A stretch of DNA of 64,000 nt from Mycobacterium innocens (GTDB taxonomy: Bacteria; Actinomycetota; Actinomycetes; Mycobacteriales; Mycobacteriaceae): positions 1 to 64,000 of the forward strand of contig NZ_UPHQ01000006.1 of NCBI RefSeq assembly GCF_900566055.1. The letters run 5' to 3'. The notes under the pieces are model-generated. The model did no database searches, had not been told where the DNA came from, and was given only the letters and a program-made list of their open reading frames with translations. Positions 16,532 to 23,466 of this stretch are shown here, in pieces (positions within the stretch are counted from its first letter, which is position 1; every line of letters starts with the position of its first letter). The position numbers and the translations under genes were made by a program.

Positions 16532-17958
16532 CCTGCCTCCCTTGGTAGTTCGAATGCGTGGCTGAGGTTTCCTGGTGCGTCTTCGAGTTGATAAAGCTCG
16601 GGACGGTTGCAATATTCGATGAGCTGCTGGCGTGTCCAGTGCTGCTGGATTGCCGTGTCGCGAATGCGCCACCACTCCTGACCGCCGACGTGGCCGAGGT
16701 GGTAGGTGGGATCGACCGGATAGCGGACGCCGTCGGTGCCGAGGTAATACTTGCCGTCCGCGCTCTTCGGTAGGTTCAAGATCGCATCCTCGTATTGTTT
16801 GGAAACCGGGATTAACACGTTCTCATCGGTGGCACTGACGTAATACTTGCCGTCAGGTGTCTTCCTGGCTGCTGCCTCGACAGCTTGTCGCGTTCCGACC
16901 CTGATGTAGGGGCGCGATAGCAGGTCCAGTCCCTCGGTGCCTAACAGTCCGGGGACCGTTCCCTCGGCCAAGAAGAGCTGCGCGCGGGCGGCCAGCAGCG
17001 GGGAGAGTTCCCCCACAGCCCGGGCGGCGTTGCCGAGGGCGCTCACGGTCGGCAGGCTAGAGGCTTCGGCCGCTACCCGAAACTCTCGAATGATCGTCGC
17101 GATCCGTGCTCCGGTGGCCGTCAAACGTGCTACATCGACGACCTTCGACACACCCTCGCTTATGGCCGCGGTAAACGGAATCAAGACCGCCGCAACGACC
17201 TCGGTAACTGCGACAGTCGCCCCGAGCACCGCCATCTCGTGCAGGATCTTCGAGTGCGCGTCATCGATTGCTTGCGCGTAGTCCGAACACGCCTTGCCCG
17301 CGGCATCAAACCCCTCGGCGACGGCTTTGAGCGAATCGCGCGCCAGGGTGCAGTTGGTGGCCGCTACCGGGAACTCGGGTGACTTTTGCGCCCGCACCGA
17401 CTCGATAACACCGTCGTTGGCGATATCGGCCGCCGAGCGCAATTCACGGGCGGCCGCATGCCAGGCGTCAGCGGCCGCACGCAGCTTGTCCTGGTGGCCA
17501 TTTGGCCACATTTCACCCTGCACGTATGCCTGAATGGTGTGCCACCACCCGGGAACATCATCGTGCCCGCCCTCCGCCGAAGGAATCGCCGGCACCAAGA
17601 ACATCGGCTTGGCGGTGGGCGGAAACGCCGGTGCACCAGCGTTATTCATCGCCGACTGCTGATCAGCGTTTTGGTGGTTCACCGCCGTGGTGGCCAATAG
17701 ATCCGAACATTGGGCTGCACCCATGATCGTGGCGGTGGCCGCTTCCATGAGTCCGGCTCCACCAGCACGTCCGCCAACTAGCGCGTCGTACTTGAGACTC
17801 CAAGAGTGGCCGGCATTGTCGGTGCCGCCCATGCCGGCAGACCCCTTTAGCACCCCTGATAGGTGGTGCACCGCAGCCGCGGCGGCGTCGTAGACCTTGC
17901 CGTAGACCCGTCCGGCCTCGGCGACGATCTCAGGATCGACGTCTTGAGTCATGGCCAC
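16528..17958 (-). CDS. ESX-type polymorphic toxin: CpnT-like N-terminus with GH-E/HNH-type nuclease domain
   Basis: 476 residues. Residues ~1-110 are helical and Ala-rich; ~135-270 have the pattern of the WXG100-like N-terminal domain of CpnT, including GWWHTIQAYVQGEMWPNG and DKLRAAADAWHAAARELR, then an amphipathic/hydrophobic stretch. The C-terminal ~90 residues carry G422-H423 in YHLGHVGGQEWWR, then WTRQQLIEYCNRPELYQLED and NLSHAFE (464-470). This is the signature of the GH-E branch of HNH/endonuclease VII toxins. Two WXG100-like genes precede it, overlapping by 10 nt, and an ankyrin gene follows by ATGA. Start GTG 17958 or ATG 17952. Export by an ESX system and DNase/RNase activity are inferred. 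Confidence 0.82.
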   Translation of the reverse strand: MAMTQDVDPEIVAEAGRVYGKVYDAAAAAVHHLSGVLKGSAGMGGTDNAGHSWSLKYDALVGGRAGGAGLMEAATATIMGAAQCSDLLATTAVNHQNADQQSAMNNAGAPAFPPTAKPMFLVPAIPSAEGGHDDVPGWWHTIQAYVQGEMWPNGHQDKLRAAADAWHAAARELRSAADIANDGVIESVRAQKSPEFPVAATNCTLARDSLKAVAEGFDAAGKACSDYAQAIDDAHSKILHEMAVLGATVAVTEVVAAVLIPFTAAISEGVSKVVDVARLTATGARIATIIREFRVAAEASSLPTVSALGNAARAVGELSPLLAARAQLFLAEGTVPGLLGTEGLDLLSRPYIRVGTRQAVEAAARKTPDGKYYVSATDENVLIPVSKQYEDAILNLPKSADGKYYLGTDGVRYPVDPTYHLGHVGGQEWWRIRDTAIQQHWTRQQLIEYCNRPELYQLEDAPGNLSHAFELPREAG

Positions 17959-18239
17959 ATCGTGGTGTTGAGCTGCACCACCCCGATGTAATTACGGTGC
18001 GCCACTTCAGCGTTTCTTCGTAGGTCATCGAGACCTTCACGCATCTGCTTGTCGGCAGCCGTCCACCTTTGGTGGTATTCGCGTTCGGCGTCCGCGCCCT
18101 GGCCAAGCCAGCTGCCATGCAGCTCGGCCACACATTGATCTACGGCGGTAGCGATCTGTTCAGCACGCGCAGTGAACTTTGCCAGCCGATCGGCAAAGGC
18201 CGAGAGAGCATCCAAATCGACCGTGTAGCGCCGACTCAA
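17949..18239 (-). CDS. WXG100-like ESX protein B
   Basis: 96 residues, the size of an EsxA/EsxB-type protein. Two amphipathic helices flank a W-L-G turn (HGSWLGQGADAEREYHQRW). Its ATG at 18239 overlaps the stop of the preceding WXG100-like gene (ATGA), and its end overlaps the toxin start by 10 nt. By analogy with EsxE-EsxF-CpnT of M. tuberculosis and the small helical partners of LXG toxins, it probably forms a heterodimer that delivers the toxin to the ESX machinery. Confidence 0.82.
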   Translation of the reverse strand: MSRRYTVDLDALSAFADRLAKFTARAEQIATAVDQCVAELHGSWLGQGADAEREYHQRWTAADKQMREGLDDLRRNAEVAHRNYIGVVQLNTTMWP

Positions 18240-18553
18240 ACCGCTGGCCCCTTCCGATACAGGGCCTCGAAAGCCTTCACCGCGGTGCTTTCATGGTCAA
18301 GCATCAGGTCCAGCGACTGCATCAGTAGCTGCGAGTGTTCCGACAAGATTTCCGCCGACTTCACAGCACCGGCATGCCATTCCTCCCAAGGTGGTTCGAA
18401 AGCCGACGCCGCAACACCGGTCCACGTGGACGACAGCTCGCGCCAGTCGCAGGTGATGCTGTCCAATTCCTCTTGCAGCTCGTCGGCCTGGTTTGCCAGG
18501 ACATGCGCCGCCGACGCCATAGCTTCCAGCTTCATCGTCAGCTCATAACTCAC
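18236..18553 (-). CDS. WXG100-like ESX protein A
   Basis: 105 residues from GTG 18553, which has GGAGG about 12 nt upstream; ATG 18535 is an alternative. The helix-turn-helix hairpin has the WXG motif as STWTGVAASAFEPPWEEW. First gene of the five-gene toxin locus, coupled to the next gene by ATGA. Likely partner of WXG100-like protein B in an exported complex. Confidence 0.8.
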   Translation of the reverse strand: MSYELTMKLEAMASAAHVLANQADELQEELDSITCDWRELSSTWTGVAASAFEPPWEEWHAGAVKSAEILSEHSQLLMQSLDLMLDHESTAVKAFEALYRKGPAV

Positions 18554-18663
18554 CGGGCCTGCCGCCTCCTTCCATTGCGTCGAGTGACAGTTAACCGCAC
18601 CTTGTCGGCCTCGGCGACATCCCGTTTGACGAGCCGCCGATACCGGTGTAAGCATTAAACCCG

Positions 18664-18832
18664 CAAGCACCTCGGTAGGTGAGGCGTCTGCATGGATACA
18701 GGCCACTGACCCCGAACGTCGAAAGACGCCCCGGGTCAGGACAGCTCTTCCCGGCCTAAGGGTTGAGCCCAAGTGGCTTCCGGGCGTAGTCCGGATACGC
18801 TGTGCAGTGCCAAAGCTCCGACGAGAGGGGTG
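18664..18832 (+). promoter_or_regulatory. M-box (ykoK) Mg2+-sensing riboswitch
   Basis: The conserved blocks of the M-box aptamer are present in order. First comes GGTAGGTGAGGC (18674-18685). A stem CTGACCC/GGGTCAG (18706-18712/18733-18739) encloses CGTC-GAAA-GACG and the block GTCGAAAGACGCC. The closing block is GCAGTGCCAAAGCTCCGACG (18804-18823). M-boxes fold when Mg2+ is plentiful and switch off magnesium transport or starvation genes; in M. tuberculosis they precede Rv1535 and PE20 as I recall. Here it lies ahead of an NRAMP-related transporter and a 63-residue protein. Confidence 0.88.
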
Positions 18833-18867
18833 CGCCCAGCGATTGGCGCCGGGCGTTCTTGCCTCTT
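18833..18867 (+). terminator. terminator-like hairpin downstream of the M-box
   Basis: CGCCC (18833-18837) pairs with GGGCG (18851-18855), with an inner GCG/CGC stem separated by one A-C mismatch, followed by the pyrimidine-rich TTCTTGCCTCTT. It begins right after the aptamer, where the expression platform is expected. Termination in high Mg2+ is inferred. Confidence 0.55.
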
Positions 18868-18923
18868 ACAGGTGACCCTGATGACACCCGCGTGTGTCCT
18901 GGCCGTGAGGAGGTGAGGGCGAG

Positions 18924-18998
18924 ATGAGTAGTCCGGGCGATAGTTCGTATCCGAAATCCGTCTTGTCCCGATCCGGCTCCGGCATTTCTGCCGCCTGA
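18924..18998 (+). CDS. possible 24-residue leader peptide
   Basis: ATG 18924 is preceded by AGGAGG (18908-18913) at a 10-nt spacing, the best ribosome-binding site in the leader. The frame encodes 24 residues rich in Ser and Pro (MSSPGDSSYPKSVLSRSGSG...) and ends at TGA 18998. It lies between the M-box and the first structural gene, so its translation could influence downstream expression, as leader peptides do in some enteric Mg2+ transporter genes. No homologue is known to me; it could be fortuitous. Confidence 0.4.
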   Translation: MSSPGDSSYPKSVLSRSGSGISAA

Positions 18999-19108
18999 GC
19001 TTTCCCGGACTTCCGTTGCCGCGTAGGCGTTTCACGCGGCGCTTGGCCGGGCGCTCGCATCGACGGCGAAGTGACGCAAGTCGATCGGGCTGCCGGCAGG
19101 AGAAAACA

Positions 19109-19300
19109 ATGACCACGATCACCACGAATTGTATTGCATCACAACAGTTTACCCGCATGGCCAAAGGCTGCCGGTCGGTGCTGCGCGCCGGCCGTAGGCT
19201 GTCGGGCAAGCTGAGCGCGTCCTTCACCATGACCCCACAGCAGCGAGCCGACGCGTATCTGGCGCGGATGCCCATTGCGGTGATCACCGACCCGCACTAA
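19109..19300 (+). CDS. small conserved-looking protein of unknown function, M-box regulated
   Basis: 63 residues, starting at ATG 19109 after a good AGGAG (19098-19102). It is basic, with no membrane segment or signal peptide, and contains TMTPQQRADAYLARMPIAVI near its end. It sits between the M-box leader and the transporter, so both are likely co-transcribed and induced in low Mg2+. I do not recognise the family. M-boxes in mycobacteria also precede other small unknown proteins. Confidence 0.6.
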   Translation: MTTITTNCIASQQFTRMAKGCRSVLRAGRRLSGKLSASFTMTPQQRADAYLARMPIAVITDPH

Positions 19301-19407
19301 GCGGCAACGTGTCACTAACCGATTCAGCGGGCAGGCGTCGATCGGGCGCCCGCCGGCCGAATCGGCCCGCCCGCCATGCCAACCTCACTCAGATAGCGAG
19401 TAATCCG

Positions 19408-21183
19408 ATGACTTCCATCACCACCCGGCGCCACGGTGGCCCGCCCGGTCGCGCGCCCGCCCAAACCCCGCCGACTCCCGTCGTAGCCGACACCGCGGTG
19501 GCGGACACGGCACATAGTGGTGACATCGTCGGTGCCTTCGGGCGGATTCCTCGCGACGGCGATGGCGCAACCCGCCGACGCTGGACGCGCCTGCGGACGT
19601 TGATGATCATCAGTGGCCCTGGCTTGATCGTGATGGTTGGTGACAACGACGCCGGCGGTGTCGCGACCTACGCACAGGCCGGGCAGGACTACGGGATGAA
19701 GCTGTTGTGGACGCTGACGCTGCTGATCCCGGTGCTGTATGTAAACCAGGAGATGGTGCTGCGGCTCGGTGCCGTCGCGCGGGTTGGGCACGCGCGGTTG
19801 ATATTCGAACGCTTCGGCAAATTCTGGGGGGCATTCAGCGTCGGTGATCTGCTGATTCTCAACGCGCTGACGATCGTCACCGAATTCATCGGCGTATCAA
19901 TGGCACTCGGCTTCCTGGGTTGTCCCAAGGTCATTGCCGTTCCGGCCGCCGCGGTGCTGTTGTTCGCCGTCGTGGCCGGCGGGTCGTTCCGCCGCTGGGA
20001 AGCGATGATGTTCCTGCTAATCGCGGTGAACGTGGTGATCATCCCGATGGCGCTGCTGGTGCACCCGACCCTCACCGGGACCGTCGAGGGATTGCGGCCA
20101 CAGTTCCCGGGCGGACTCGACGCCACCGTGCTGTTGCTGATCGTCGCGATCGTCGGCACCACCGTCGCGCCATGGCAGTTGTTCTTCCAGCAGTCCAACG
20201 TGGTCGACAAGCGCATTACCACGCAGTGGATTTCTTATGCGCGAGCCGATTTGGTGCTCGGCATCGTCGTCGTGATGGTCGGCGCGACAGCGCTGATGGC
20301 GGTGACCGCGTTCGGATTGTCCGGCTCCGCGGATGCCGGGCACTTCACCGACGCGGGGGCGGTGGCGACGGGGCTGGCCAACCACTTCAGCGGCACGGTG
20401 GGCATGCTGTTCGCGATCATCCTGCTCGACGCGTCGTTGATCGGGGCGAATGCGATCGGCCTGGCCACCACCTATGCCGTCGGTGACGCGATGGGCAAGC
20501 GGCACTCGCTGCACTGGAAAGTCAGTGAAGCGCCGCTGTTCTACGGCGGCTACGCCGTCCTCCTTGCGGTGTCGGCCGCAATTGCGTTCAGTCCTGATCA
20601 GGTCCTGGGCCTGGTGACCCAGGGCGTGCAGGCGCTCGCCGGGATCCTGTTGCCCTCGGCGACCGTGTTCCTGGTCCTGCTGTGCAATGACCGCGCGGTT
20701 CTGGGGCCATGGACAAACACGTTGCGGCAGAACATCGTTGCCTGGTCGACGGTGTGGTGTCTGGTGTTGCTGTCGCTCGCGTTGACCGCGGCGACGTTCT
20801 TCCCGCACCTATCCACCACCACCCTGGTGGCCGGCCTCGGGGCCGGAGCGACGACCGGCATCGTCGGCGGCGCCGCCGTGCTGATCGCCAGCCGGCGCAA
20901 GTGCGACCGGCGCAAAGCGGAGACGATCTCGCAGACGTTCGGTGGCGGCCTGGATCCGCAAGACGTCCACGAACTCGACGACACCTCACTGCTGACCCGC
21001 GCCGAGCGGCGTGCTGTTCGCCGGCAGGATCGGGCGAACTGGCGTACCCCCGATCTGGCCACCATCGCCCGCCCGACCATGTCACCGGCCCGTCGTGCGG
21101 GTCTGTTCACTCTGCGCGGCTACCTGGTGGTGGCGGTCGTGCTGGTCATTGTCAAGGTCGTCGAGGCCGGCCTGGGCTGGTAG
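19408..21183 (+). CDS. NRAMP-related divalent metal (probably Mg2+) transporter
   Basis: 591 residues with ~11-12 membrane segments and a long hydrophilic N-terminus. The NRAMP core is clear (SGPGLIVMVGDNDAGG, then YAQAGQDYG), but the two metal-binding loops are altered. In helix 1 the canonical DPGN is D81-A-G-G84; in helix 6 the canonical MPH is A254-P-W256. Loss of the Met and Asn ligands is what I recall for NRMT proteins, which carry Mg2+ and Mn2+ in place of soft transition metals. A cytoplasmic segment (~500-570) precedes a last helix. The start is uncertain: GTG 19309 would add 33 residues. The M-box upstream supports Mg2+ transport. Confidence 0.85.
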   Translation: MTSITTRRHGGPPGRAPAQTPPTPVVADTAVADTAHSGDIVGAFGRIPRDGDGATRRRWTRLRTLMIISGPGLIVMVGDNDAGGVATYAQAGQDYGMKLLWTLTLLIPVLYVNQEMVLRLGAVARVGHARLIFERFGKFWGAFSVGDLLILNALTIVTEFIGVSMALGFLGCPKVIAVPAAAVLLFAVVAGGSFRRWEAMMFLLIAVNVVIIPMALLVHPTLTGTVEGLRPQFPGGLDATVLLLIVAIVGTTVAPWQLFFQQSNVVDKRITTQWISYARADLVLGIVVVMVGATALMAVTAFGLSGSADAGHFTDAGAVATGLANHFSGTVGMLFAIILLDASLIGANAIGLATTYAVGDAMGKRHSLHWKVSEAPLFYGGYAVLLAVSAAIAFSPDQVLGLVTQGVQALAGILLPSATVFLVLLCNDRAVLGPWTNTLRQNIVAWSTVWCLVLLSLALTAATFFPHLSTTTLVAGLGAGATTGIVGGAAVLIASRRKCDRRKAETISQTFGGGLDPQDVHELDDTSLLTRAERRAVRRQDRANWRTPDLATIARPTMSPARRAGLFTLRGYLVVAVVLVIVKVVEAGLGW

Positions 21184-21260
21184 CGCCCCAAGTGGCAGCA
21201 CGCAACCTCGGCTTTCCCATCAGCCGCATCACTCTACGCGGGTTCGGGGTGTCTCGTTTC

Positions 21261-21322
21261 GCCCGCCTGTCAGCGACAAACTCGTTGCGCCCCTGGGCTT
21301 GTCGCTGACAGGCGGGCATTTT
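21261..21322. terminator. 19-bp perfect hairpin terminator
   Basis: GCCCGCCTGTCAGCGACAA (21261-21279) is exactly complementary to 21299-21317, with a 19-nt loop, followed by ATTTTC. It lies between the rightward transporter and the leftward ldtA, so it can end transcription of the transporter and perhaps of both. The remaining ~80 nt on either side show nothing else. Confidence 0.8.
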
Positions 21323-21413
21323 CATGAGTCATCGGCCTGGGGCTCATGTGAAAGATGTGATTGCCGGACCCAGGACTCCGCCCAGCGCGGTGACTGGATC
21401 AGCACCGTCTAGC

Positions 21414-22169
21414 TTAGGCGACCACTTCGATCGGATCGCCGACGTTGACGGTGCTGAAGTACCAGGCGGCGTTGTCCGGGCTGAGGTTGATGCAGCCATG
21501 GCTGACGTTGGCGTAGCCCTGTGAGTTGACCGACCACGGCGCCGAGTGCACGTACACGCCGCTCCAGGTGACCCGAACCGCGTAGGAGGCGGTGATCAGA
21601 TAACCGTCGGAAGAGTTCAGCGGAATGCCGATGGTGCGTGAATCCATAACCACGGTGCGCTCTTTCGACAGCGCACTGAAGTTGCCGATCGGCGTCGGAC
21701 GGCTGGGCTTGCCCATCGACGCCGGCATGGTGCGCAGGACCTCTCCGTTTCGGCTGACGGTGAACGTGTGCGCGGCGATGCTGGCCACCCCGAGCAGCTC
21801 GTCGCCGGTTTCGAAGCCGTCCGTCAGCTCCTGCACACCCACCGAAATGTGGCTATGGGGCGGCCAGTAGTGGTCGGGAATCCACTGCACGACGAAGCTG
21901 TCGACCCACTCGAAATGTCCGGTCATGTTGCTGGGCGAGGTGACACGAATGGTCCGTTCGGCGGCGCGGCGATCGAGGACCGGAGCGGTGAAAGTCACCA
22001 CCACCGGGTGTGCCACACCCACCACTGCGCCATTGGCGGGCAACACCGTGGCGACTCCGGGCACGGGCTGCGGCAGGGGCACCGCGGCGCTCGCCAGAGC
22101 GCCCGACCCGGCCAGGGCCATCGTCGTGATTGCAACCATAACGAACAGATAACGAACTGCGTGGCGCAT
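21414..22169 (-). CDS. ldtA: L,D-transpeptidase LdtMt1-type (Rv0116c-like)
   Basis: 251 residues, the length I recall for M. tuberculosis Rv0116c. The N-terminus is a signal peptide (RYLFVMVAITTMALAGSGALASA), then an immunoglobulin-like domain (PVPGVATVLPANGAVVGVAHPVVV). The YkuD catalytic domain follows, with the active-site block HSAPWS...SHGCINLSPDNAAWYF: the cysteine of SHGC attacks the donor stem peptide. It forms 3-3 cross-links in peptidoglycan outside the membrane and is a carbapenem target. ATG 22169 is chosen; an in-frame upstream start at 22202 adds 11 residues before the signal peptide. Confidence 0.95.
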   Translation of the reverse strand: MRHAVRYLFVMVAITTMALAGSGALASAAVPLPQPVPGVATVLPANGAVVGVAHPVVVTFTAPVLDRRAAERTIRVTSPSNMTGHFEWVDSFVVQWIPDHYWPPHSHISVGVQELTDGFETGDELLGVASIAAHTFTVSRNGEVLRTMPASMGKPSRPTPIGNFSALSKERTVVMDSRTIGIPLNSSDGYLITASYAVRVTWSGVYVHSAPWSVNSQGYANVSHGCINLSPDNAAWYFSTVNVGDPIEVVA

Positions 22170-22533
22170 GACGGTCACCCTTCGGGACGGTGCAATCAAC
22201 ACAACGGCATTCTAGGGCTGTGTACCCGCTACGTGCTGCAGCAAACATGTCGGACTTGCGGTCCGGCTTTGCTCCGGTCGTCATGGTAACGGTCCGTCGT
22301 CAGTCTTGCCCGGGTTGCGGCGCGGCTGGCACCCGCTGCGGCAGCCCTCCCACCACGGCGCCGATCGCGTCGCCGCGGCCCGTCGAGCCAGCGTTCGGGG
22401 GCGGTGGCCGGGTCGCGTGCCGCGAAGCCGGCCCGGCGCCCCCGGCGCGCGGTCTCGGCCTGATGAGACTGGCTGACCGGCCGACGACACGTTAGCCTCA
22501 GCGAAATCGTGCTCCACCGCCGAGGAGGTGTAA
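22170..22533. other. divergent intergenic region ldtA/oxyS
   Basis: 364 bp between two divergent genes. It must hold both promoters. GTTAGCC at 22491-22497 and the strong GAGGAGGTG ribosome-binding site at 22522-22530 belong to oxyS. The middle is very GC-rich, with no convincing open frame or strong hairpin. Confidence 0.5.
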
Positions 22534-23466
22534 GTGCTCTTTCGTCAGCTGGAGTACTTCGTGGCGGTCGCCCAGGAGCGGCACTTCGCCCGGGCGGCCG
22601 AGAAGTGCTACGTTTCACAACCCGCGCTGTCGTCGGCGATCGCGAAGCTCGAACGTGAACTCAACGTCACCCTGATCAACCGCGGCCATAGCTTTGAGGG
22701 CCTTACTCCCGAGGGGGAGCGGTTGGTGGTGTGGGCCAAGCGGATTCTGGCCGAGCACGACGCGTTCAAGGCCGAGGTGGACGCGGTGCGCTCCGGTGTC
22801 ACCGGGACGTTGCGGCTGGGCACGGTCCCGTCCGCGTCGACGACGGCGTCGCTGGTGCTGTCGGGTTTCTGTTCGGCGCACCCGTTGGTCAAGGCCCAAA
22901 TCTGTTCCCGGCTGGCCTCATCCGAGCTGTACCGCCGGCTGCGTGACTTCGAACTCGACGCGATCATCGTGCATCCGACAACAGAAGACAGCCGCGACGT
23001 CGATGTGGTGCCGCTCTACGAGGAGCGCTATGTGCTGCTCGTGCCGCCCGACATGGTGCCCGCGGGAGCGACGACGCTGCGCTGGCCGGACGCCGCGCAA
23101 CTGCCGCTGGCGCTGCTCTCGCCGGACATGCGGGACCGCCAGATCATCAACGCCGCCTTCGCCGAGCATGCCATCACGGTCAGCCCCCAGGTCGAGACGG
23201 ACTCCGTCGCTTCGCTTATCGCTCAGGTGGCCACCGGCAACTGGGCGTCCATCGTTCCGCACACCTGGCTATGGACCACGCCGACCGGCGGCGATATTCG
23301 TCCGGTCCCGTTGGTCGATCCCATTCGCAAAGCCCAGATCGCTTTGGCCACCAACTCCGCCGGCCCGGGATCGCCCGTCGCCCGCGCGCTCGTCGCAGGT
23401 GCGCAGGAGTTGGACCTGGGCGAGTTCTTCGACGCGCGGATGTCGGGAATCAGCCGCCGGCGCTGA
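22534..23466 (+). CDS. oxyS: LysR family regulator OxyS
   Basis: 310 residues. The N-terminal LysR winged helix is typical (LFRQLEYFVAVAQERHFARA, then SQPALSSAIAKLERELNVTL), followed by a periplasmic-binding-like effector domain. The match is to my memory of Rv0117 (OxyS), described as an oxidative-stress-related regulator that affects katG. GTG 22534 has an excellent ribosome-binding site. Its 3' end overlaps the convergent oxcA by 17 nt. As it neighbours the oxalate genes it could also control them; no operator was identified. Confidence 0.92.
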   Translation: MLFRQLEYFVAVAQERHFARAAEKCYVSQPALSSAIAKLERELNVTLINRGHSFEGLTPEGERLVVWAKRILAEHDAFKAEVDAVRSGVTGTLRLGTVPSASTTASLVLSGFCSAHPLVKAQICSRLASSELYRRLRDFELDAIIVHPTTEDSRDVDVVPLYEERYVLLVPPDMVPAGATTLRWPDAAQLPLALLSPDMRDRQIINAAFAEHAITVSPQVETDSVASLIAQVATGNWASIVPHTWLWTTPTGGDIRPVPLVDPIRKAQIALATNSAGPGSPVARALVAGAQELDLGEFFDARMSGISRRR

